Assembly: GCF_032062135.1 (NCBI RefSeq)
Contig: NC_092861.1
Coordinates: 3,227,931 to 3,291,930 of the forward strand
Direction of reading: 5' to 3'
Length of the DNA: 64,000 bases
From: Pyxicephalus adspersus
Lineage: Eukaryota; Chordata; Amphibia; Anura; Pyxicephalidae
Positions 53,981-64,000 of the stretch are shown here, piece by piece. The notes under the pieces were generated by a model. That model made no database searches. It was given only the letters and a program-made list of their open reading frames with translations, and was not told where the DNA came from. The translations under genes were made by a program, and so were the position numbers. Each line of letters opens with the position of its first letter. The first letter of the stretch is position 1.

Positions 53981-54250
53981 GGTCTGATTTATTAAAGCTG
54001 TACAAGACTGGTGAAGATAGACTATCACGGGAAGAACCTGATCCAGCAAGCCTTGAATGGATTTCAAACCGTTCTAACCTTCGACAGTCTAGTCTAGGTT
54101 TCTTGGATCACCCAGGTTCTCCCATGATAGTCTATCTTCTCCAGTCATGGAGAGCTTTGTTTTATATGGAACTAAATCACCCAGGTTCTCCCATGATAGT
54201 CTATCTTCTCCAGTCATGGAGAGCCCTGTTTTATATGGAACTATTTAAAA
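53981..54250. mobile_element. Family F foldback MITE with duplicated right end
   Basis: The left end GGTCTGATTTATTAAAGCTG, AAGACTGGTGAAGATAGACT is answered by AGTCTATCTTCTCCAGTCAT. The right-end block AATCACCCAGGTTCTCCCAT...TTTTATATGGAACTA is present twice, about 65 bp apart. Confidence 0.82.
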
Positions 54251-54254
54251 ATTT

Positions 54255-54565
54255 GGCATTAGGCAGGACATTATTGCACAAAGGGACAGCCGATGTGTTT
54301 TCTGCAATAAGCATTCTTAACCTGCCTGTTCACATTGTGGAACTGTCAAGCCGTACATGTGCAGCTCAGCGTTGGGTGCCAGGATACCTGGGAATCCCGA
54401 CTTCCCATGCACTTGTGGGTCGTCAATGAACTTCTACACACCTGCATTGGAGTTACATCACCCTAGCCCAGCCAATAACGATGGCTGAAGATGGCAGCCA
54501 GGAAAAGAAGAGGGAAGAAGATGGCAGAACGTCAACAGGTAATTATTTCAGGGTTTAGTCTTGAT
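54255..54565 (-). repeat. Family I dispersed repeat
   Basis: Minus strand: CTGCCATCTTCTTCCCTCTT, GAAGTCGGGATTCCCAGGTA, CAACGCTGAGCTGCACATGT and TGCTTATTGCAGAAAACACA, in the order seen at 17240-17520 and 30773-31439. Confidence 0.65.
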
Positions 54566-57500
54566 TAATTACAACTTCGCTCTTTCTAGATAAAGCTGAA
54601 TACAAGCTTACTGGTTCGATGAGTAGGAATTGTGGGTGCATTCAGCCGATTTTCATGGTAAAGCCCAGTGTGGGATGGAAGAAACCATCTGCCTGGTTAA
54701 GGGTTTACTAATCATTATCCAACATCTTGAATAAACCCTCAAAGCCAGCTGAATTCCATAGAAATTGTTTTGGATTAGGTAGGTGTGTTTTGTGTAACAT
54801 GCAGATTTAGAATTATGTGTAATATGCCACTTAGTGTCCACCACATGCGATGTATCCTCTAGAGAAGTCATTCTCAATCACGGTTTGCTGGACACCTAGG
54901 GTTCCTCAAGATGTTACTCTAGACCTCAAATTTGATGGTGCCTGCAAAGTTCCACCACTGGGCAGAACTAAGAGTAAGAAACCAATGTTTTTTTTTTTTG
55001 CTGTCGGAAAGGGTGGCTTTCCGACCAACAAAATAAAGGAGTTATACTTTTCACCGGTCACCAACGAAAGACTGGACCACCATAAGAAATTTCTGGGCCT
55101 CATTTTGGGTAAATTTCAGGTTCCCCCTTTTCTATGTCTAAAAGTTCCAGCATTGAAAAAGCCAAATTCTTTTGATCACGGCCCAGTACAGAAGAACCCC
55201 TTGTTCTTGCCTGATGGTGACCCAGTGGACTCTCTCTTTGACCCCCAATTATTTTTAGCAGTTTTTCGAGACCTAAAATAATTTCAAGGGTTTTTCTTGG
55301 GTAAAAACAGATGAGAAAGGCTTCTCTAGAGCATCTCCAAGTTCAATATCTTGGGTGAAATATACGATCCTTTATAACTGGGCAAAACTAACATACACCA
55401 TACAGTGATCATCTCACAAATATGATACAAACATTTTCACTTTCCATATTGTTCAACATAAAATAAAACCCACAACCTGGTTTTAAGGAACATTTTTACA
55501 CATAGGTACATTATGATGGAATTGTAATAAAAAAAAATATTCATGGATTCAAAAAGGATGTCTTAAACCAAAATTTGAAAGGTTTACATCTGAGGTGGGG
55601 GAAGAAGAAGGCGGGGAATCAAGTTAACAAACCAATCACTTAAAAAATTGAAAATAAAAAACCCATCCTTTCACGAGGACCTAAACAACATTTCTCAATG
55701 CACTAAGTACATTTTTACCATGCAAGATTACACAAACATTTTATTTTATATTTTTTGTAATGTTTTATTTATTTTTAAACACCAACATTATGCATTTGTT
55801 TTTTTTTTAATCATACTGGTTAAAATTACAGCCCAGGGCTGTCAGTAATCAGATACATCATATACATATTTTATACATAATTTGGACAAAACAACATTAC
55901 ACTTTAAAAAAAAAAACTTTTTGAGTGGAAGATTGGAAAGGATAAAAATGTCTTGAAAATGATTATTAGAACATCATAAAAATGGCTTGAACCACTTGCT
56001 GAAATGGTCAACCTGTCTGCCGTTGACCAACGTCTTGGTACTGAGCAACAGGCAATAATGTGAACACCTATACACTCACATTTGAATATATTATAATTTA
56101 CTAAAGGAATATATATAATATATTTACTATATTATATATTTACTTTTTTAGTCTATGTTGACAGAAGCCAAGGTGATCTCCAACTAAAATTAAGGTAAAA
56201 ATAAAAAAATTGTTGTCAATTTGAAACATTGTCTATAAACTTGTCTCCGTAGCCCCTTTCGCGAGCATCAATGCTTTGGAAGTTGGACCCTTGTGCAGAG
56301 CATGTTTGGAAGATCTGCAGGTTCGGTTGAAGCAGTGGATCTCGGGAACTGTGCTACGGCTGTATGATTTTTATCATTTATACTTTAATACTCAGCACCC
56401 AAATGGGAATGGGGTGGAGTACTCCTCTAAGAACTGGCAACAAGGACATACGTTGTACTATCGAGAAACCTAAAACTAAATTTTTGGTCATGGGGGGGGG
56501 GTTAATAGAATAAATTTTAATTGTGGGCAAATGTGGTCATTGTATGACTGCATTTTCTAAACCAATGGATATTGATAGGATAGGACAGTTGTCTACTGTC
56601 TGTACGTGGAAGTATTATCTGTAGACCCATACACATGGGTGCTCGGTTGAGGAGCCTTGCACATGTTCCACCTCCAATAATGCCAACACGTTAATAATGT
56701 ATTAAGAGAAAACTCTCCTAATACACACAAGAATTCAATGCAGTGATTGTTTTGTTTTTTACTGCCACACGTTGAAGCTGAACCCCAGGCAAACCACAAA
56801 GTATGCAACTGAAATGCACATATATGAGCACCGTGAGGTCCTGGGCCTACCTGGAAACCACATTGCCATACAACAATGCAGTCTGGTCCAGAACTGGCCC
56901 ACTGGCTATTGATTGGATGATTGAGCAGCACCACATTGATATGTTATCCCTGTGCTCTGTCCTTCCTATCGGAATGGTAGCACTGTAAAAAGCATTAAAG
57001 CTTCGGTTGGCTCCTAGTGCCGGCCCTTGGCCCCATTCTTATATTAGACACATATATTAAAAAACAAAGAATTTAAAAAAAGAAAAAAAAATACATAAAT
57101 GTTTCCATTTTTTATGTATCTTCCAGAAGTTTATCTTTAAAAACCAAAGGTACCTACAGTGTCATGACACTGGGGCACAAATAGTTTTGAGTAGCACCTT
57201 TAAAGGTAAATTCTGATATTCCTAAATGACTATGAAGGTTATAAATCCACTTTGTGTGCACCAAATGCCTTTAGGAGCATTGAAAGTGATTAGTGGGCTG
57301 TACATAGCCTATGTAGCTATGGGAGGGACCCAGAGACTCCACCTACTACAAGTGGGTGGATACAAGACCAGTCAGAATGCACAAGAAGAAAGAATGGCAG
57401 AGACTGGTCTTTATTACAGGAAGCTCCTGTACAGAGGCAAAGTTGTTTCATGCTGGATTACTGGAAGAATTGCACGAAGCGCACCAAGATTCAAGTAGGT

Positions 57501-57735
57501 CAAGACATACTTGTTGTAGCTACACAATCGTTGTTTAGCCTGGTTTTCAGCTTTAGGTGTAAGCAGCGATCAGCAGGCGGTAAATGAGGCATGAAAAGGC
57601 ATCACTCCAATCTACCAGATAATCGTGATGTGCATATGCAAGTTGTGTAGAGAGATATTTGTTTTGCTTCATGTTAATTGTAGAAAATATCAGACTGAGA
57701 TACGTTAAATTGAAGCTTTTTCTACCATTATAGAA
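54566..57735. other. AT-rich, unassigned
   Basis: A possible family B end (TTCTCAATCACGGTTTGC, GGGTTCCTCAAGATG) lies at about 54870-54925. The 143-codon ORF at 54850-55281 starts inside that fragment, crosses a T-run and shows no known domain. The remainder shows nothing. Confidence 0.4.
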
Positions 57736-57894
57736 CAGCATTCTCCCTCTAATTTTTCAGTGGGAGTGAAGCTGTAGGCAGGTGGTGGCCCCTATATTGT
57801 AACCCAACTTTTCAGTACCCAGCTAAAAACAGCCAGGTGGTTGCTGAAAAGTGCTGGGTGGTGCACCCGGTTAAAAGGGGCTGGGGAGAACACT
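57736..57894 (-). mobile_element. Family A hAT-like MITE, complete
   Basis: CAGCATTCTCCCTCTAATTT to GGGGCTGGGGAGAACACT, with GTGAAGCTGTAGGCAGGTGG and GTGCTGGGTGGTGCACCCGG. Confidence 0.9.
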
Positions 57895-58306
57895 ATAGAA
57901 TATATATATGTGACAATATTTAGACATATATAGGTAAAATATAACAATATACCAGCCACCAAGCAGCTCAATGTTTTACAGCTCTAAGCTCATTAACTTG
58001 CGTTTGAACAAAGCTCCTGAAATCATTCATGTTAAAATGGAATGGATGTGGGTCTGGTCCATTAAAAGGGCCTTATGTTTACATCTGAACTCTACTTCTC
58101 TCTAAAGAAGTGAATGAGAATGCAAAAGCAGCTTAAAACAGGTTGAAGCAGCTTATAAGGAGGCCAAAAAAAGACCAAAAAGAGGTCAAATGGTCATCCA
58201 AGATCTCAGAAGTTTCTTCAAAGTGGTCAAAAATCTATGCAGAATGCACCATACAACCCAAAGCCTGTTGCTATTGGTCAAGCGTAGGTGGACCAAAATT
58301 CAGGGA
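57895..58306. other. Unassigned sequence
   Basis: Nothing recognised. Confidence 0.4.
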
Positions 58307-58411
58307 GGACATATGAATTACCAAGCTCTCCCGATATTCAGAGGCAACAAAGGAATTAACAAGACCCCCCGAAATTCAGCGGCAACATAAGAATTAACAA
58401 CACCCCTCAAT
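58307..58411. repeat. Short tandem repeat, about 45-bp unit
   Basis: CCCGATATTCAGAGGCAACA plus AAGGAATTAACAAGACCCC is repeated as CCCGAAATTCAGCGGCAACA plus TAAGAATTAACAACACCCC, with a partial third copy. Confidence 0.8.
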
Positions 58412-60364
58412 ATAGAAAGTTATTATGCTAAGGCTAACCTAAACTAACCTTCAAGAGTTGACCTCTTCTTTAAAAAAAACTCCTTCACTGGACCAATTTA
58501 TATAAAAGGGGCATGAAACCTTTTAAAAAATAAATTAAATTTTACTAACTTTCAGCAAGTATGATTATTTTTTAATTAAATACCCACAGACATCCATAGA
58601 TCTGCTTCGGCATTCCATTGCTAGGCATCTTCTGCTAGTTGGACCATCACCATTAAAGTACTCCTTGCCTGGTACCCTACAAACCTACAGTACCCATTGA
58701 TAACATTTGTTTTCTCTGTATTATTTCTCTTTTCTGTACAAATATAATACAATGATAACAGTATAATTCAGTATAGTATTTAATATTTTGGTAAATTTTA
58801 CTTTTGAAAGAATAACTAGACTGGCCCCTTTTGGTTTCCAAAAGACGAAAAAAGTGCCAATGGAAAATATAACACATTGCAAGCCTAAATTGGGTTCAAA
58901 AAGGTTCAAGCTATTGAGATCACTTGAGACAAGAATCATCCCACTATGGTAATTTGAGTTCATTTTCAATTTTGAGTTCACATGACAATGCACTGCCTTA
59001 CGATTGGCTGACCTTTACAATATAAGCAAACAAACGACTGGACTCCGAAGTTGTAAAAATTCTGCAATATCTAAAAAAAATTGTCCAGCCTAATTACAAT
59101 AAGTAAAATAAAAGGCTGTACAACTAATTCTAAACTCCCTAAAATCACACAGACCTATCTCTCAAAATAAAATGGCATAGCAGAGGAACTTAAATATTCT
59201 AAACATAACAGTATAACCATGAACAACACAAATCCTGAGATGTAATAGAATAAATCCAGATGTAGAACTTTGACAATGGGGGAGTCCTGGTTAAAATGGT
59301 AGAACACACATTTTGTAACATGAAAATTCGCCAGTCATTGTAGTGCACCCAGAAACTGTCGCAAAATTGGCGAGCCAATAAGATGACAACGGTGCAACTC
59401 AGAATAAAAACCCTATTTAATATTGTGTTGCAGCAACTTCAAACGCTATGTAAACAATGTGAAAGATGACTCGATGAAAGCTAATATTGGTTTGGGTTAC
59501 CAGGCATTTAAGATCGCTGCGTTTTATTCATACATATTACATAATATTAGATAACACAACTAGTTGTGTAGTAACACACAAAGTTAACTTAAAAAAAAAG
59601 GCGTACTGTCCTCATAGTTACAATGTACAAAAATGTTACAGTTCTTGGATATTTAATAAAAAATACAAAAAAGTAGTCTTGAGACTCGTATACTTTTTTA
59701 AAATTAAATACTAACCATTACAGTGCAAGGTTCATTACAGTATAAGTTGTCTAGTTGTATTACAGTAACACCGTTTAGCTTAGGAAGAGGCCGGTCCCTG
59801 ATGTTGGAAGTTTGCTTTGCACCAGTTGAAGAGAACCCTAACACAATAATGGTTAAAGTGCACATGGATAAACAAACAGGCCAATGTCTAATAACATTTG
59901 GAACTTTTGCTAATGGGCCTATGGGGGATGTTGGTGATTTTTCTTTTTGACTTGGCCTCTTTTGTTTAGTCAGCTGCACTGATCATATTAAAAAAATGCA
60001 CAATTACCCAAACACAGATTTTATTTGAAATCAAGCATACGTTTTCAACATTCAAACCAAAAAAAAAGATAAAAAAATATTAAAAGCAATATAGACATTA
60101 TAGTAAAAAAATTAGGAAACAAAATTAATCTCTATTCTATCAATCCTTATTGCATGCAATGATGGATTCCTGATGATTGAAATCCATTGAAATCCAAAGG
60201 CAACAAAATCATCAATGTTTTATCAAACACAACAGTTTTGGGTGAATGTTTTTGAAAGTGGTCATGATATAACGCCACGGTATTTGTGTGTAAGATACTA
60301 AAAGAACCAAAATATTTTCTATATAAAATGACACCAACTTTAAACAAAAATGTATAATATGACC
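58412..60364. other. AT-rich, unassigned
   Basis: No exon or repeat recognised. The opposing ORFs at 59704-59979 overlap each other and have no domain. Confidence 0.4.
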
Positions 60365-60800
60365 AGTGAATGTGGACAACACCTCACATGATGGAAGTCA
60401 GGTGCTTCCAGTAATGGGTCCTGGACAATTGTAGGTTTGGTGAAGGACCTTCTCTGTTCCACCATGAATGTGTCCCGGTGTACAAAGCCAGCCTTGTAAA
60501 GACATGACTTGACCAAAATGGTGTGGAGGAACATGAGTGGCCTACACAGAGCCCTGACATCAACTCTACCAAACATCTTTGTGATGAATTGGAATGTTGG
60601 TTGGGCGAACGGTCTTCAAAGTTATATGGTTGAAGGGGCACAAATACCCAAAGTCACATTCAAAAAAAAAAAACGTGCAAGGCCTTTTATGTTGCATTGA
60701 AGCTGTTATATCTGCAAAAGGGGGGCAACTCCAATGTCAATGGAATTTGACATCCAACAAGCTTTTATAGGTGTGATATTCAGATGTCTACACATCTACC
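60365..60800 (+). pseudogene. Decayed Tc1-like element, C-terminal part
   Basis: CAAAATGGTGTGGAGGAACA, GTGGCCTACACAGAGCCCTG, ACATCAACTCTACCAAACAT, TTTGTGATGAATTGG and AGCTGTTATATCTGCAAAAG follow the known 3' end of a Tc1-like transposase gene. Its LWDELE-type motif, with the terminal acidic residue nearby, is still partly readable. The end GATATTCAGATGTCTACACA replaces the usual GTGTCCACATACTTTTGG-type terminus. Frames are broken by several changes. Confidence 0.75.
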
Positions 60801-62639
60801 ATATGGTTTAATCTATTATTATATAAAGTTATTTTTGTGAACTTCAGGAGCTTTAAATAGCTGGGCATACTTTTTTGTTGGATTTGCAGCTCTCAAATGT
60901 CCAAAACTTAGACCTAAATACAGGAGATGATTTGACCTCCTCTTAGTTTATTGGAAGCCAACTCCACCAATGCTATTTTTCTGCTTGGACAGCCTTCTCT
61001 AGAACCTTCTCTGTTACCGTGAATTTTTTTGCAGTGATCATATGGCTCCCAGTTATTGTAGAGGAGTGGTGCCAGAAACAAATTCCATAATTCAGAGATG
61101 GGAAATCTGTAGGATGCCTTTGTCCACCCTCCCTTCCAAAAATGGTAGTTTCAAAGAGGCAGATCAGGAACATGTAGCTCTTGTTTTTGGTCAGTGACAA
61201 AAAGTTGAAGCTTTGACTTCATTTGTGGATACCTTAATCCATTCAGGTAATTCAGAAAGACCATATAGAGACAATAGGCAAATAGAATTTTCGAAAGTCA
61301 GCCAACAGTGGCAACCTACAGAATTTCCCATAAAACTCAGCCGACATTATTTGAGAATACAAAACGAAAGTCCATTAGCACCTCAACACTGCCTTTTCCC
61401 TTGAGCAAATATACTAAACAAGATTTGAGTTGGCACGCCAACTACACTGATGGAAGCCGGTAAGAAAATTGGTGGTAACATTTACTAGTGTACCATTAAG
61501 GTCATTTGTTTATAGTTGGTGCAGTTTTATATAGAAGTCTCCTTGGATACCATTCATGATAGAAGGTCTGGAAAATGTATTATCTTGCCTAAAAGCTACC
61601 CTCAAATGGCCAACACCAGGTCTCAAAATTTTCAATGGTTTGGGTTTTCACTTTTACCCTATTGTATAAGCAGACACTGAAGACAAGATCCACACCAAAA
61701 CATATAAATCTTTGAAATCTACGGACAACGGGTTTATAGAGAATGTGAAGCATAGCAGGAATGTTTGCAATCTAGGATACCAAACAAAAAACGATGGATG
61801 GTGGGAAGCCTTTCTACTAAGGACATAGATGCTCTTGCCCTACCCTACAATGAGAAGCAGTAGGGTATTTCTATAAGGGCAAACCTTTCTACTAAGTGAA
61901 TAGATTCCGTTGGCCTTTGTTACAAGGACAAACAGTTTGATATTTCTACGATATTTCTATGTTCTTAAGCATATAGGCAAACTATTTATGGGTTTATAAA
62001 CAGACTTGTATTGCATATGGTAAGTTTCATTTACCTAAATTTCACCCTTGTTTAGTATACAATTTTACTCCTTTGACCCCTCAAGAATTATTATACTCCA
62101 GGGCAACTGTGATACAAAATAAAGGTGTCTATATACAATAAAGAGCATTTGCCTAATGAAGCTCATTAGGTTGATGATGCCCATAAGTCTCTAGGCCTTT
62201 CCCACCGCCTGATAGCAATTTCTGCTAAGGAGACATTGATTGGTTATGGTTGGATTTTCCCAGCTATTTCCTGTTGTTGTCTCCCCATGAATGTCTCCCA
62301 CCTTTCACTACATAGCCATAAACACCCATGAGTGGCCAGATTAACCTTAGATGGTTGGCAGTCAACTTTAGACTCTCTCATTAAACAAAATAGAAAGTCA
62401 ATGCTATTAAATAAACAAAAAAGCAAGTGGAAAGTAAATCTTAACAACTGGCTCCTAAAAAGCTGCAAAGCAAAGGCTTTTGTTTTCTTTGACTGGACTT
62501 GCAGTGCTAGAAGGGGAAAGAAGTAAAGTTTTCCTTGATCAGCACAAAAGAAAATCCGGACATATATATTTTTACTTAAGCATTTATATAGATTAGGAGT
62601 TGGCACTAGCTATTGTCTATAGGTGTGTCGTATTTTCAG
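60801..62639. other. AT-rich, unassigned
   Basis: A weak duplication of CCTTTCTACTAAG-containing sequence occurs at about 61808-61925. Nothing else recognised. Confidence 0.4.
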
Positions 62640-62880
62640 ATCATGGTATATCTATTTGTGATTAGTCTTAGTGGATTGGTCTTGTTCAGTAATATTGACA
62701 ACGTTTCGCTACTTTTCTAAGTAGCTTCCTCAGAGAAAACTCAGGAGGCTGCCTAAATAAGCAGTTAAATATCTTCAACATTACATAACCTAACTAGTAA
62801 AATGCAACTAACTACTAGCCAGGGGCCTAGCTATTGGTCATCCATTGCAACAATGGATATCTATTTCTAGTTCCTTTCAA
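62640..62880. repeat. Possible repeat with GAAACG core motif
   Basis: On the minus strand it carries CTGAGGAAGCTACTTAGAAA followed by AGTAGCGAAACGTT, a CTGARGAAG-hairpin-GCGAAACG arrangement like those at 15554-16468 and 22773-23010. No inverted ends were found. Confidence 0.4.
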
Positions 62881-63920
62881 CAAAAAAAGAAATAAAACAC
62901 TGTAGCCCCATGACCAGGATAATAATTTGTATCAAAGCACTCAATTTATTAAAAAAAGTCCTTGGAATCAAAAACGATAAAGTGATTTACACAATGTAAA
63001 GCTATTTTGCACCACTCAATTGACAATTTAACAACCGGATTTACATTTACAGCTACATTACACCTTCACTGTGTTTCACTTTCTATGGTTTCGACGTCTA
63101 TGACGTTTTGCCACCAATGAACTCTACAGGATTACATTTTCTTTGTTAACAAGTCCTTGGCATTGATCTAGATGGCATCTATGTTGCGGCACGGCAATCA
63201 CCATGCTAGAAAATCTAGGGTTAAATAATTTATCCCAATACTCCATCCAACCTTGTTCAAGTCTTAAACCTCAAACCTGACCCACATTTTAGGATTTCAG
63301 TCTACAATCTCTAGGCGTTACCATACCGTAGACAAAATCCTACAACAAATATTACCATGCTGCAAATTTTTGCACCAATAAAAACCTGCCATACTCTATA
63401 TATAGAACACAATGTTGGCATTGGCATAAAATATACCAGAAAAAAACATCACCAAAACACCAAAAAGAAATAACTGATTGAGTTTGCCCAAGTTTTTGTT
63501 CTTCAACCATACCTATGTGGGCATCCCAATGTGCCAGTTTTTTTAGTTTTTACTAGATGTTGGTAAAAGGAATACATATCTAGTGCCACCATCTGCTCTA
63601 GGGTTGGTGTACCCAAGTCTTTTGCCCATTACCAACATTCAAAATACATGACCCTCAGTAGACTCCACTGGTGTTATAGAAAAGTGAAATAAGAGTTTAT
63701 TGGGCACCTTACAGTGCCTTCTGTCTGGGTAGCAGAGTTGTTTAACACATTTTGTAAATACATTTGTTCTTTAAAAACTACTGGTGCCATTTTGATTTAC
63801 AAGAAGATCCAATTGACATTTATGTTTCATTTAATAAAATGAATATGGGTTATTTCAACATACAGCAAAAGCAAATAAATCATTAATAAACATACAATAA
63901 TGGTTGGCCTGGATGGGGGT
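62881..63920. other. AT-rich, unassigned
   Basis: Nothing recognised. Confidence 0.4.
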
Positions 63921-63944
63921 AATAATAATAATAATAATAATAAT
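63921..63944 (+). repeat. (TAA)n microsatellite
   Basis: About eight TAA units. Confidence 0.95.
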
Positions 63945-64000
63945 GGGGGTTTACCATATGCCATACTACAAAAAAAGAAATTTCAACAAACAGCTTCTTT

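Noticed and set aside
54869..54930. A further full family B element
   Set aside because: Only an end-like fragment is seen, and the similarity is too short to call with confidence.
54850..55281. 143-codon ORF
   Set aside because: It begins in a probable family B fragment, crosses a T-run and has no known domain. The composition does not stand out.
46870..64000. An XKR6-like gene upstream of PINX1, as in human
   Set aside because: No membrane-protein exon or long coding exon is visible. The AT-rich stretches could be untranslated sequence, but nothing supports it.

Overview
This is vertebrate nuclear DNA. The repeat set points to a frog, probably a ranoid (inference, no database was searched). 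Intergenic and intronic sequence fills almost the whole window. Transposon remnants, minisatellites and microsatellites lie across it, and there is no dense set of long ORFs. One protein-coding gene is recognisable: PINX1 (PIN2/TERF1-interacting telomerase inhibitor 1), on the minus strand. Four of its exons can be placed by clean splice sites, compatible phases and protein similarity: the start exon (46589-46607), the DNWIAHQDD exon (45814-45892), the SFSLEEKSK exon (39984-40076) and the GKDLS exon (23869-23948). Introns between the visible exons are 696, 5737 and 16035 bp, and the next intron runs at least 23.8 kb to the left edge. A CpG-rich promoter with GC box, CRE, E-box and YY1-like sites lies just upstream of the first exon. 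The exon or exons that should encode the G-patch domain are not found between the first and next exon. Phase shows that something of 3n+2 nt is missing.

Left third (1-23868, the 3'-ward PINX1 intron): a tRNA-type SINE, a 30-bp minisatellite (1741-2130), a 72-bp minisatellite broken by a 450-N gap (9320-10655), a 236-bp tandem duplication, a 0.9-kb foldback element whose right arm has grown a large TATC/TA microsatellite (15554-16468), a smaller foldback element (22773-23010), and many short hAT-like MITEs.

Middle (23949-46588, the other introns): a 54-bp array, 3' ends of two LINE lineages, a 40-bp minisatellite that appears to have arisen inside a Tc1-like transposon (28617-29557), a three-level nest of transposons (30773-31439), a 52-bp/209-bp higher-order array between two decayed Tc1-like copies, and a nearly full-length but internally deleted Tc1-like element (43357-44735).

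Right third (46870-64000, upstream of PINX1): no exon recognised. It holds degenerate tandem repeats, MITEs, one Tc1 remnant and long AT-rich stretches. Repeat families are lettered for convenience: A = hAT-like MITE of about 165 bp with ends near AGTGTTCTCCCC; B = hAT-like element of about 230-260 bp with TTCTCAACC/GGTTGAGAA-type ends; D, G, H and I = dispersed families I cannot name; F = foldback MITE with GGYCTGATTTATTAAA-type ends.
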